21,999 bases of DNA, taken from the IMG/VR virus record IMGVR_UViG_3300022540_000125, positions 1-21,999 of that record; one strand, written 5' to 3'. The notes below the pieces were generated by a model. The model was not told the origin of the DNA, ran no database searches, and saw nothing but the letters and a program-made list of their open reading frames with translations. The stretch is from a virus. Below are positions 6,310 to 16,200 of this stretch, piece by piece. Positions within the stretch are counted from its first letter, which is position 1. Each line of letters starts with the position of its first letter. Both the position numbers and the translations under genes were made by a program.

Positions 6310-8730
6310 ATGGCAATAACACAATACCCCTTTGATGGGAATGGAAATACGAGAATATTCCCAATAGCAACACATATTATAAGTGAGGACTATGTAAGAA
6401 TAGATATAGATGCTACACCTTTCTTAGATACTACAGAGTTTGATATTATCAATAATAGTATAGTTTTCAAAACAGCTCCAGCTAATTTAACAGCTATTAT
6501 AGTATGGGTAGCAGATAGTTTTGAATCTATTGCTGATCTAGGTACTACGACCAACGTAGATTTAGTTGGTGCTTCTATAGGAGATATAAATATAATAGCT
6601 TCACAGCTAGAGTACTTAGCAGGTATTAGTACAGAGATTGCAGAGCCTATTCAGGCAGAGTTAGCTACGAAAATGGATGGTATAGTAGTTGATACAATAG
6701 CTGATTTACTTACAGTAGACACAGAAGTGTACACAACAGCCTTAGTTAAAGAGGAGCTTAGGGGAGGAATATTTAATTATGATGCCTCACAAGTAGCAGT
6801 AAACAATGAAGGTACTATTATAAATGGATGGATCAGACAGTACGATGGGACTATTAACGTAAAGTGGTTTGGTGCTAAAGGTGATGGTAGTACAGATGAT
6901 AGTCAAGCTCTACAAAAGGCAGTAGATCACTTTAAAGATTTAGCTTCTACCACACCATCGACTTTACACTTCCCAGCAAGTAAGTATCTAATACGAGATC
7001 ATATTGACTTCATAGCTACTGGAGGTGAGAGGAGACAAATTACTGGTGGAGATGGATTTGAAGCTGTAGAAATAGTAGTTGATTTCAATGGATATGGTGC
7101 GGATGCAGTAGCTCCCTCAGCCTTCTCTTTTGGCGATGAAGATAACCAAGCATATCAGTCAGCTATCTCAATTAACGGATTCCACTTCTCAAAAGGTTCA
7201 AATTGTAGTAGGGCCCCAGTAGGGATATTAGGCGTATTAGCACAATCAAGAATTAATAATATTACTTTTGGGACTTGGAACAACAACACCATAAGATTAA
7301 TTTCTCCTCAAAACTGTAGATTCAGAGACATATCAATGTTTTCTGGTGGGGAGTCTTTCGAGTATAAAGATGCTTCTGCAATCACAGTACAACAATCAGG
7401 GAACACCGTTACAGCAAGTGGAGCAATATTTTCAAGTGCTGATGTAGGACATACTATAGCAATTTGGGGCTTAGTAGGAAATACAAATAGGAGAAAATGT
7501 AAGATCACTGGATATACATCCTCAACACAAGTTACTGTAGATACATCACACACAGATAGCCTTAATAGACGTTTATTTTTCGGAACTCCTTTAGTTTCAA
7601 TATCTGCTACATCTTCAACACTAACCGCAGATGCTAATTGTTTTACTTCCGACCATGTAGGTTTATATATATATATAAAAGGAGCTGGTACTAACGGAGG
7701 GTTATTCAGAACAAAAATCACAGCTTATATATCTGCTTCATCTGTCACACTAGCTGATACTGCAATAACAACTATTAGTGATAAAGAGTTTACTGTTCCA
7801 GCAGTTGACATCTACAGCGGAGCAGTTGGCGGATCTTCTGATAATACCTTCACAAACTTCCAAGTAGAAAATCATAAAGGTGTTGGTATGTGTCTACAAG
7901 ATTTGGATATATTCACTTTCACAGCAACAAAGATACATGGAGAACAGAGTGCTATAAGTGATCGTTACTCAATAGCTTGTATTTGGGCTGATAAAGTACA
8001 AGGTTTCTACCAAGGCTCATTTGACGCACAGTATTTAGGTGAAGAGAGAGTATACATAACAAATCAGACAAGTTGTTTTACTTTTGAATCACTATCTACG
8101 AGAACAGCTTATGATGAGATACTCTTTAGGATAGGTGATAGATCTCCTACTTTTCAAGGTAGTTTGGTTCAAATAGACGATATAGCTATAAGCGGTGCTT
8201 ACTCTCTTAACGCAGATATCGAGGACTTAATAAAAGATGATAATATAGATATCCCTGGTTATTCATTAACGGGTAGAGTAAGCTTTAATGAATATGAGAA
8301 AACAGTACAATATGCTGGAAGTACTCATCCTGGTAAATACAATGAAACTTTAACAAATGTAATATGGGATGGGACAGATCCATCAAGCGGAACTGAACAA
8401 TATAGATATTCTCGAATAGGTAATGTAGTTTTCTTTGAAATGAGGCTGGAGTATGCAACAGCAGGAGTGAGTAACTCTTATGTTACTATACCTCTTCCTT
8501 TAGATATGCCTACTCCATTCCAGCTCCCTAACAATGGTGACTCTGAGCTAAACAGTATGTTAAATGGAGCTATATCTACTAGTAATGCTGGTACAGTAGC
8601 CCCAGCGTTATCTAAATGTTACTGGAGAGGTGATGGAGATGGTACTCATAGTTTAGTAGCTAGGTTAAACAGTGGTACTATATCAGCTAAATTCGCAACG
8701 ATCAATGGTATGTATTTTACAAAAGTATAA
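6310..8730 (+). CDS. Tail spike: T7-fibre-type anchor plus pectate-lyase-like beta-helix
   Basis: An 806-aa receptor-binding protein. Residues 1 to about 110 (QYPFDGNGNTRIFPIATHII...) resemble the T7 gp17 N-terminal tail-attachment domain, with a Gln/Thr-Tyr-x-x-(D/N)G-x-T-x-x-FPI opening. After a linker, NVKWFGAKGDGSTDDSQALQKAVDH (from about residue 183; W186) is the hallmark entry of the pectate-lyase-3 / right-handed beta-helix spike family, which often cleaves capsular or O-polysaccharide. The helix continues to about residue 660. The last 130 residues, including RYSRIGNVVFFEMRLEY, look like a C-terminal binding or trimerisation domain. Catalytic acids cannot be assigned by eye. A good ribosome binding site (AAGGAGCGAG) precedes the ATG. 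Confidence 0.88.
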   Translation: MAITQYPFDGNGNTRIFPIATHIISEDYVRIDIDATPFLDTTEFDIINNSIVFKTAPANLTAIIVWVADSFESIADLGTTTNVDLVGASIGDINIIASQLEYLAGISTEIAEPIQAELATKMDGIVVDTIADLLTVDTEVYTTALVKEELRGGIFNYDASQVAVNNEGTIINGWIRQYDGTINVKWFGAKGDGSTDDSQALQKAVDHFKDLASTTPSTLHFPASKYLIRDHIDFIATGGERRQITGGDGFEAVEIVVDFNGYGADAVAPSAFSFGDEDNQAYQSAISINGFHFSKGSNCSRAPVGILGVLAQSRINNITFGTWNNNTIRLISPQNCRFRDISMFSGGESFEYKDASAITVQQSGNTVTASGAIFSSADVGHTIAIWGLVGNTNRRKCKITGYTSSTQVTVDTSHTDSLNRRLFFGTPLVSISATSSTLTADANCFTSDHVGLYIYIKGAGTNGGLFRTKITAYISASSVTLADTAITTISDKEFTVPAVDIYSGAVGGSSDNTFTNFQVENHKGVGMCLQDLDIFTFTATKIHGEQSAISDRYSIACIWADKVQGFYQGSFDAQYLGEERVYITNQTSCFTFESLSTRTAYDEILFRIGDRSPTFQGSLVQIDDIAISGAYSLNADIEDLIKDDNIDIPGYSLTGRVSFNEYEKTVQYAGSTHPGKYNETLTNVIWDGTDPSSGTEQYRYSRIGNVVFFEMRLEYATAGVSNSYVTIPLPLDMPTPFQLPNNGDSELNSMLNGAISTSNAGTVAPALSKCYWRGDGDGTHSLVARLNSGTISAKFATINGMYFTKV

Positions 8731-8772
8731 TAGTGATATAAAAGTATAATAAATAAAAAATAAGGATAAGAG

Positions 8773-9072
8773 GTGGAAGAACAAAGACTATCAAAGATAG
8801 AGAAAGATATGGCAGTAGTAAGCGAATCCCTACTGCATATATCTACAACATTAGAGAAGATGAGTGATGTCCATTTAGATAATAAACTTCTATCAGGGAG
8901 ATTCGCTTCAATGGATAGAGAGCTTGCCGATTCTTTTAAGAGGATACATAAGCGGATGGATGATGTTGAAAAACACATGGATCAAGATAAAGCAGATAGA
9001 AGAGCAGAGAAACTAGTGTTCTTAGGGTTTGCTCTATCCGTTGTAGGATTATTCATAGAAAGAATACTATAA
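8773..9072 (+). CDS. Coiled-coil protein with C-terminal membrane anchor, probable lysis-cassette member
   Basis: A 99-aa protein starting with GTG, with AAGGATAAGAG just upstream. Residues 1-79 are a highly charged, heptad-like helix (KIEKDMAVVSESLLHISTTL onward), and residues 80-97 (LVFLGFALSVVGLFIERI) form one hydrophobic segment ending in a short basic tail. This topology recalls XhlA/haemolysin-type proteins that accompany holins, or a pinholin-like helper. Its stop codon overlaps the ATG of the following 3-TM protein (TAATG at 9070-9074), which suggests translational coupling and a shared job at the cytoplasmic membrane. It could instead be a virion membrane component. The lysis role is inferred from topology and neighbour. 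Confidence 0.72.
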   Translation: MEEQRLSKIEKDMAVVSESLLHISTTLEKMSDVHLDNKLLSGRFASMDRELADSFKRIHKRMDDVEKHMDQDKADRRAEKLVFLGFALSVVGLFIERIL

Positions 9073-9506
9073 TGTTAATGGAACTTTTACCCTTAGTTGG
9101 TGGAGGTGTCTTTGGAGCAGTCGTAAAACTCTTTAGTATGAGTATGCAGAACAAAGCTGAACAGCATAAGCAGACTATGGAAGCTTTCTCTGTAAGAGAT
9201 CAACAGATCCAACATCTTAATAAGACAGCTACTACTAACTCTGGCTTCGCTTTCACTAGGAGAACTATTGCTCTAGCTATAACGGCTATCATTGTGGTAA
9301 TAGCTTTAGTTCCATACGATCAAGGGATCAATGTTATAACAGAAGTTAAGACTGGAGGATCATACCTCTTTGGCTTAATAGATACAACTCAGACAGAACA
9401 AGTTTGGACAACACTTAAGGGATTAGTAATTCTACCAGTTGTTAGTACAAGCTTTCAAGCTATTGTTGGTGCATACTTCGGAGCATCTATAGCTAGTAAC
9501 AAATAG
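9072..9506 (+). CDS. Putative holin with three membrane segments
   Basis: A 144-aa membrane protein with hydrophobic segments at about residues 3-22, 65-82 (TIALAITAIIVVIALVPY) and 115-138 (KGLVILPVVSTSFQAIVGAY). A charged Gln/Lys-rich helix lies between the first two and a short polar stretch between the last two. The arrangement matches phage holins of the three-TM type (compare the GTA_holin_3TM family, named from memory and not searched). A holin would form the membrane lesion that releases the muralytic enzyme at lysis. It overlaps the upstream coiled-coil/TM gene. No endolysin or spanin gene follows in this window, so the rest of the lysis set must be elsewhere in the genome. Confidence 0.72.
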   Translation: MLMELLPLVGGGVFGAVVKLFSMSMQNKAEQHKQTMEAFSVRDQQIQHLNKTATTNSGFAFTRRTIALAITAIIVVIALVPYDQGINVITEVKTGGSYLFGLIDTTQTEQVWTTLKGLVILPVVSTSFQAIVGAYFGASIASNK

Positions 9507-9513
9507 CCGATTT

Positions 9514-9546
9514 AAGAGCGTTTAGGTTAACTCCTAAGCTCTTTAT
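9514..9546 (+). terminator. Probable terminator after the holin gene
   Basis: AAGAGC (9514-9519) pairs with GCTCTT (9538-9543) and, after a 2-nt bulge, TTAGG (9522-9526) pairs with CCTAA (9533-9537) around a 6-nt loop. TTTAT follows, a weak U-tract. It starts seven bases after the holin stop. A second small hairpin, GCTGA/TCAGC (9568-9572/9582-9586), comes before the next gene. It could also be a processing hairpin. Confidence 0.5.
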
Positions 9547-9630
9547 CCAACGGTCTACTTTTAAGAGGCTGACAGCTAACCTCAGCTTGTTATGAGTAGA
9601 TAACACTTAAATATAAAATAGGAGAATAAC

Positions 9631-10122
9631 ATGCCAGTACCATTAATACCTTTAGCTATGGGCGGTTTAAGTTTGGTCGAATCTATCTTTGGAGGAGCAC
9701 AAGCAGAAGAAAATGCTAAATTACAAGCTGAACAAGCTTATAGAAATCTCGGAATAAAAGTTAATAGTCTAAAGCAGACAGCAGAGGAACTCAACCGCCA
9801 GACTGGTATGGAGCTTACTGATGCTAAGTTTAAAGAAATGGAAGCAGTTTCTTCTATAGCTGGACATCAAGCGGAATCTGGTATAGTTGGGAACACATCT
9901 CAAAGGATAGCAAACTCAATTGAGATCAAAGGGATGAAATTTAGAAACCAGATCAAACAGAGAGCAGAGGCAAATACCGTAAAGGTACAAACAGAGATGA
10001 GGAACGCTGTTACTAATTACCAATCACAAATGGTTAGTATAGCAACTGATTACGAAAATGATACGGACTCTGGTTTTGGCATGTTAGCTAAAGCTGGTAC
10101 AGTATATTACGAAGCACTTTAA
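9631..10122 (+). CDS. Internal virion (ejection) protein, T7 gp14-like
   Basis: A 163-aa protein, in size near T7 gp14 (196 aa). It opens with a hydrophobic Gly/Leu/Ala segment (LIPLAMGGLSLVESIFGGAQAE) that could insert into the outer membrane, followed by a long Gln/Glu/Ala-rich amphipathic helix. This is the architecture of gp14-type core proteins, which leave the capsid on infection and help form the conduit through the cell envelope. GHQAESGIVGNTSQRI (about residues 75-90) resembles the conserved GASGVxGxS segment of this family. It heads the three-gene ejection block, and TAGGAG precedes the ATG. A strong terminator-like hairpin upstream suggests the block has its own promoter, which I could not identify. 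Confidence 0.82.
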   Translation: MPVPLIPLAMGGLSLVESIFGGAQAEENAKLQAEQAYRNLGIKVNSLKQTAEELNRQTGMELTDAKFKEMEAVSSIAGHQAESGIVGNTSQRIANSIEIKGMKFRNQIKQRAEANTVKVQTEMRNAVTNYQSQMVSIATDYENDTDSGFGMLAKAGTVYYEAL

Positions 10123-10132
10123 AGGAGACTAA

Positions 10133-13100
10133 ATGGTAGATTTTGGATATACACCAGAAATAGGACAAGTAACTGGGTATACTGCTCAGATTGGAGTTAA
10201 GAGTAAAGTAGCTGGACTAGCTGGAGATATCAGTAGCTTACTTATGGCTAAGAAAGTCTCAGATGTTAGAGTAGCTAAAGCAGAAGCTAAGTACTTAGAT
10301 GATGAAGCTAAAGAGCGTATGAATGATGCTCAGCTTAATATCATGGAACTACAAGATAAACTTTATGAGGATTATAATACTACAGCAGATCCAGAAGCTA
10401 GAAATAGATTCGTTCAAGAGTTTGAAGATAATGCGACTAAAGTAGGTGGTTACTATAACATCGAAGGTGATGATCTTGTTACGCTTACAAAAGGTTATAA
10501 AGGTACAACAAATAAACTAAGACTATATAATTCAAATGTAGTCGGGAAAGTAAACGATACGGTAAACGTATCTAAAGCTAATACAGCAGACTTCGCTACT
10601 ATGGATGTAGCAAATACAAAAGAAATGGATTCTACTATACTTTCTAACAATAAAGACTACTTAATCAAAACTGAGTTTGGTGGGAATAAAGCTAAATATT
10701 TTGATGCTAAGTTTACTGACTACGGTGTGCGACTAAAAGAATCTGTAGCTGAAACTTCTTCTCCAGAAGAGATTGATATACTATTGAATAACCTGGATAT
10801 ATTTGCTAAAGAGAAACTGGGTGATATAGTATCAGTGAATAATAAAGATGTTACAGTTGATAGTACTATGTATAATGGTTATCATAAGAACAGACAATTT
10901 CTATTAGAGAAGAGAGCTACAGCTATAACTAAACTTAAAGCTACTCTACCTCAACATATTAAGGGTAGGAATAAAGATGCTTATATGGCAACTATTGAGA
11001 GAGTGGCTAAGGTGGGGGGATTTGAGAATCCAGATTTAAAACAATCAGCTATCGACTCTTGGGATCTTAAGACTGAGAAAGCAAATACGTCTAAGATCAA
11101 TGCTATGAAGAAACAACCTGACTATGTAGCTGGGTATGTTGATCCTAGTTTAGTCGAGACTACTTATAAGGCTCATGGTGGAACTGATGAACAGTTTATT
11201 ATTGACTATAAAACTAAACACGATTTTACTCAAAACTACCTTACTAATCCTATTAATACTGACTTATCAGCGAACCCTAAACAAGCTAAAATAGTTGCAG
11301 ATGATGTTATTAAAAAGTTGGTACTCTCAGGAGATGTTGCTACAGCAGTAGATATGGCTGGTAAAACTGGACAAGGTGGAGTAATTAACTCCTTTACTAC
11401 CTCAGCCCTAAGTGAGGAAGATCCTAAAATACTTACTCAAAACGTCAATAAGGTTCTGGAAGGTTACTATACTAATCAAAGTGTTATGAGTAATAACATG
11501 GAGAAAGATGATAAATCGGCTATGTTCTTCTACGCTTACCAGATGAGAAGAGGGGGAGAACTTACAGAAGGGCATATTGACAGAGTTAAACAAGGTAATG
11601 CGGAAGGAATCATACAAAAAGCTGGAAAAGAGTTTAATGAGGAATTTGCTGGTAAATCAAATTACACAGAGAATATCGGAATCTACTCAGCTTTAATTAA
11701 ATATGGTGTACCGCCACAGACAGCCGTTGACTACATCAAGGAAGATACAGAAGCTCATATTGTTAGTGTTAGCTCTGGATTATTTACTTCTATGGATGTT
11801 GATATGAGAGGTGCTCCTAACGGTGTGCAGACTTATGACACTGAACAGTTAGAAGAGGTACTTGCTCCTTTAGTTGATAAAGTTGATAAGATTGGTATCG
11901 AAGGGGATAAGAAACTTGTTTATGATAAATCTACTGGAGACTTTAGATTATTTGTAGATGAAGTCCCTATGCAAGATATGGCAGTGAACTTAGATGATCT
12001 TATTAAGTACAAACAAAAAGCAGACTTAGCTGTGGAAAAAGGTGCTTGGGCGACTACAACTAGGAAAGTAGAAGCTATCTGGGATTCATTTATGACTGGA
12101 ACTAGTGAAGCTATTAGAGACGTTTTTACTGAGATTGATAGACTTGAACACGAATATAAAAAACAACAGTCCTACGAAGGAGTAATACGACTTACTACAA
12201 ACAAAGCTCTTAAGGCTGAAACTAAAAATAAAGCTTTAGCAGAAGAAGCAGAGGCTAAGAAAGCTATAGAGAGTGATCCAGCTTATGTTGAATCAACTAT
12301 GGAAGTAGCTCTTAATAGCAGAGAAAATGCTACGGCATTATTTAATAAGGATGGTATAAATGATTATATTAATTTTCTTAACAGTAACTTTTCAACAATA
12401 CTTACGCAACCGTTGATCGTAAGTGAAGATGGTAGAGCTATAGTAGATAAGACTAAAAGTGTAGATGTTACCAACCCAAACGGAAGAGAGAAACTTAAAA
12501 CTATTATCAAAGATAAACAAGCTATTAATAATACAGTAACTAAGGTTATTGAAGAAGCCCCTATAGCCTCTAAACCTATCCTAAGTAATTTAGTTAATAA
12601 TATGGAGGCTATTAGAGTAGCCGAAGTAGGGGATAAAATATTTAAAGAAGGGCAACTACACGTAGGTCAAGAGACTATTACCCCAGCAAACCCTAAAGGC
12701 ACTAAGAATACTACAAGGTATGGAGTAGTTATTACAAATTTCCCTAAAATAGGTAAAGAGACTGACTATGATCATGCGGTACGTTACTACACTAAGAATG
12801 TACTCCCAGCAATAGAGAATGTTAAAGGGATAGAAACAGCCTCAGAGAACACTATAACAGCCTTATCTAAACTTGTTTGGAACAAAGGTAATATTATTAA
12901 AAAGTTAGATCTTAATGATCAAGCTGGAACAATATCTACTTTACTAGATGTAACAACAACAAGCGGTAAACATAGTAATGGTGTTATCAATAGAACGATA
13001 CAAGATTATGGACAACTAGCTACTGAGTTAGGTTATCCACAAGTGGCTTTTGTTGAGACAACTCCTCCTAAGAGTGGTAAGTATAGAATCCAGTACTTTG

Positions 13101-13231
13101 ATAAAGAGGGTAAACTAATCCATGATGATGCCAGAACAGCTACAACTGCTCCTGGATCAACTATAGGGGCTAATAAGAGGTATATTGTTAGGAATAATAG
13201 TATAGATATAAGATCAGGTATTGATAAATAA
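10133..13231 (+). CDS. Internal virion (ejection) protein, T7 gp15-like, with C-terminal lysozyme-like domain
   Basis: A 1032-aa protein at the gp15 position of the ejection block, larger than T7 gp15 (747 aa). Most of it is Lys/Asp/Asn-rich and helical, fitting a core protein that forms part of the DNA-ejection tube. The extra length is mainly C-terminal. Residues about 825-965 read like a GH24/GH108-type muramidase: IFKEGQ with a candidate catalytic Glu839, then ANPKGTKNTTRYGV (like the DPGG-x-TN-YGI motif), then a helix with TALSKLVWNKGNI (like the AL-x-x-x-x-FN-x-G motif), then TSGKHSNGVINRTIQDYGQL (like GK-x-x-x-GL-x-x-RR-x-x-E). Such an enzyme would open the cell wall for the tube. AAAGGAG precedes the ATG. 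The domain call is by eye and needs a profile search. Confidence 0.8.
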   Translation: MVDFGYTPEIGQVTGYTAQIGVKSKVAGLAGDISSLLMAKKVSDVRVAKAEAKYLDDEAKERMNDAQLNIMELQDKLYEDYNTTADPEARNRFVQEFEDNATKVGGYYNIEGDDLVTLTKGYKGTTNKLRLYNSNVVGKVNDTVNVSKANTADFATMDVANTKEMDSTILSNNKDYLIKTEFGGNKAKYFDAKFTDYGVRLKESVAETSSPEEIDILLNNLDIFAKEKLGDIVSVNNKDVTVDSTMYNGYHKNRQFLLEKRATAITKLKATLPQHIKGRNKDAYMATIERVAKVGGFENPDLKQSAIDSWDLKTEKANTSKINAMKKQPDYVAGYVDPSLVETTYKAHGGTDEQFIIDYKTKHDFTQNYLTNPINTDLSANPKQAKIVADDVIKKLVLSGDVATAVDMAGKTGQGGVINSFTTSALSEEDPKILTQNVNKVLEGYYTNQSVMSNNMEKDDKSAMFFYAYQMRRGGELTEGHIDRVKQGNAEGIIQKAGKEFNEEFAGKSNYTENIGIYSALIKYGVPPQTAVDYIKEDTEAHIVSVSSGLFTSMDVDMRGAPNGVQTYDTEQLEEVLAPLVDKVDKIGIEGDKKLVYDKSTGDFRLFVDEVPMQDMAVNLDDLIKYKQKADLAVEKGAWATTTRKVEAIWDSFMTGTSEAIRDVFTEIDRLEHEYKKQQSYEGVIRLTTNKALKAETKNKALAEEAEAKKAIESDPAYVESTMEVALNSRENATALFNKDGINDYINFLNSNFSTILTQPLIVSEDGRAIVDKTKSVDVTNPNGREKLKTIIKDKQAINNTVTKVIEEAPIASKPILSNLVNNMEAIRVAEVGDKIFKEGQLHVGQETITPANPKGTKNTTRYGVVITNFPKIGKETDYDHAVRYYTKNVLPAIENVKGIETASENTITALSKLVWNKGNIIKKLDLNDQAGTISTLLDVTTTSGKHSNGVINRTIQDYGQLATELGYPQVAFVETTPPKSGKYRIQYFDKEGKLIHDDARTATTAPGSTIGANKRYIVRNNSIDIRSGIDK

Positions 13232-13240
13232 GGAGATTAA

Positions 13241-16200
13241 ATGGCAGATGTTATAACAGATGAGAATATATTTGAAAGAGTAGAGGAGGTTACAGCTAAG
13301 TATGCTGAACCTGATCGCTTTGAAGAAGATTTTAGTAAAGACTTAGCTTCTGCCTTTAGGCTAACTGCTAATGGTGCGTATCTTTTTGCGGATCAGAAGT
13401 ATCAAATACCAGGAAACGATAGAGATCCTAGCTTTAAACATAATTCACAACAGACACAAGATCTCTATAAGAAGTATGCAATAGATGATATAAAACAAAC
13501 TGAATTTTATGATAGTATCAATGAAGCTCACCTAACAGCTAGACTAGAAAGAAATAAACTACGTAGAGAAGATAAAGCTAGATTACAAGAGGAACAACCT
13601 ATAGCACAGTACCCTATTATGATGGCAACCTCTATGGCAGATCTTCCTTCAATGTTAGCTATGCCTTTAGGTTATAAGTTTCTAGGTGGCATCAAGATGT
13701 TAAGAGATGCTTCACGTACAAATAATGCAATCAAAGCTGGTACTACTGTGACTCTTTCTAACACAGCTAGTGAATATATGATACAAGCTTCTGCTGATGA
13801 TGTCGACTCAGATGAGTTACAAGCAGTTGCTTTAATGTCTGGACTAATTGGAGGAGGGCTAGGCACACTACTACCACATACTAGATCTAATCAGCGATAT
13901 GCTGATGAAGATGGACTAACTCCATTTGATAAAGTTAATAAAGAGATGCGAGGACTTAGTGTTACTACCGAGAAAGATTTGAAGTTTCATGCTGACATGC
14001 TTAATGGTACTGACGACTTTGCTCACATCGATAGTGGCTTCAAAGGTAGGATAGAAAGTTTTGCTGGTAAATTTACCTGGAGTCCTATCGCTAGGATGTA
14101 TAAGTCTAAGAATCCAATAGTAATTGGAGTGGCTAATGCCTCTGAGCATAGTCCTCTAGCACTCACAGCAAAAGGTAAACTACAAACTGGATCTCCAATT
14201 AAAGCAACTAATACTAAAATGAATCTCAATGGTTTATATAGTAAGTTCATGAGACAGACTGGAGAACATTATAAGAAAGCTCAGGTAGAAAACCCTGATC
14301 TCGAACTACCTCAGTACATGAAAGGACTTGGTGACGACTATCGTACAAGACTTAAAGAGATAGATGATGAGGCAGTGCAACGCTTCTCAGAGATACATAC
14401 TGATGAACTACAACTACTCGACCAATATGAAACCTATGTAGGTAAACCACCTATGAAGATCGTTGACGATATAGATGCTGAGGGTGTCCCTATTAAGAGA
14501 GAAGAGTTTGATACTGAGTTGATGGAAGAGAACTTGATCAATGCTTATATTAAAGAGATTGAAACTGCTAAAGAGTTACCAACTCAATTAAAACCTATTA
14601 GAGATTACTACGAACAATATCAGAAGTTTGGTGAAAAAGTAGAACACTCTAGCTTTATTGGAAGAAATGGGAGAGCTTATATTGGTAGAATGTTTGACAA
14701 AGAACATATCGAAGATTTAGGTTTTCAGAGAGCTTCTGATCAAATGTATGAAGCGTTGATGGGCTCTTCTCGTAACAAACTGACTATCTCTTCTATGCTT
14801 AGAGATGGGGCTACTGAGGAACAGATCACAAAACTATTTAGAAAAGAAGCTGAGGGAGCAATCAGTAAGATTATGAGTTCAAGTATTTATACTGACCTAG
14901 ACTTCAAATCCGTAACAAGTACAAGTGCTTTAAAGAAACGTAGGCTTCACTTAGATGAACAAGTAGCTGGTGATTTGATTATCAGAGATGTAGGTAATAT
15001 AGCGGAAGGCTATAACCATAAGATCTCAGGAAAACTTGCTATGAAGAAACACTTAGGACTAGAGAGTATGGAAGATATTTCAGCTCTTAAGAAACGTATT
15101 GAGGATAAAGGTAGAGAGCTTGGACATACTCCAGCAGAAATTACTAAAGACTTGAAAAACGTACAGATCATCCTAGACTCACTTAATAGTACTAGAGGAT
15201 TAGCAACTGATCCAAACTCCTGGTTAGAAACATTTTCTCGTAGATTCCAGAAGTTTAACTATGTAACACTTGGTGGGGAGTTTGCGATCAATACACTTGG
15301 AGAAATTGGTAATGCAGTAGGTACAAATGGATTGAGAGTCTTTAAACACCTTGTCCCAGCAGTACAAGAAACTATTAATATGTATAAACGTAGGCCATTG
15401 AAAAAGACTACTAATGACTTATTGGGTATGGGGTTAATTGAACAGATCTACAGAAGTAATAGAGTACAGCGTTATGATGCACTTGATACTATCCACTCTA
15501 AAGGTAAGGCTGATGCTATTCTTGATAGATGGTCAAATAAAATGTCTGACTTATCTGGATTGAACTTTGTTACCTCAGCCTTAGAAATGATGGTACACTC
15601 TTCTACTCTCAATGATCTTTCAGATTTAGCTAATGCTACTAAACTTTCAAAGACACAGAGTAAAAGACTATCAAGATTAGGACTTACTACTGACGACCTA
15701 GCTCAATTCAAAGCACAAAATAAAATTGAGTATGATGAGAAAGGACACTTAATAAACTATAACTTTGATAAGTGGACTGACCTAGGTTTCGTAGATAAGA
15801 TCAGAGCAACAGTTCAAACTAATGTTAATGAAGCTGTCCTCCAGGGTGATATCACTAGACTCCCAGCCTTCGCTACTACAAGTAATCCTTTAGCTAAGTT
15901 AGCTTTACAGTTTATGAGATTTCCTATCCAAGCTCACGAATATATCTTCTTGAAAACTCTGGATGAAATGGATGCACGTAAAGCTATGGGTATAGTTACA
16001 ACTATTGGTGTAATGGGATCGTTCTACACACTAAGAGAACAAGCTTTAATCCAAGCTGGTTTCATGAAAGAAGAAAATCAGAAGTATACTTGGGATGAAG
16101 AGGGCTTTGCAAATATGGCTCAAAGACTTGGTACAAAACTACCGCAAATGGGAGTTGGATATACTGTAGCTGATATGGCTAATAAGATGTTTAACCCAGA

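Noticed and set aside
8721-8751. Duplicated AAAAGTATAATA as a promoter for the lysis genes
   Set aside because: TATAAT-like boxes are present, but no -35 element sits at 16-18 bp. The repeat is short and AT-rich, so chance is likely.
13241-13700. N-terminal lytic transglycosylase domain in the gp16-like protein
   Set aside because: No ES-x-x-P-x-A catalytic segment or following G-x-x-Q-x-x-P motif is visible in the first 150 residues.
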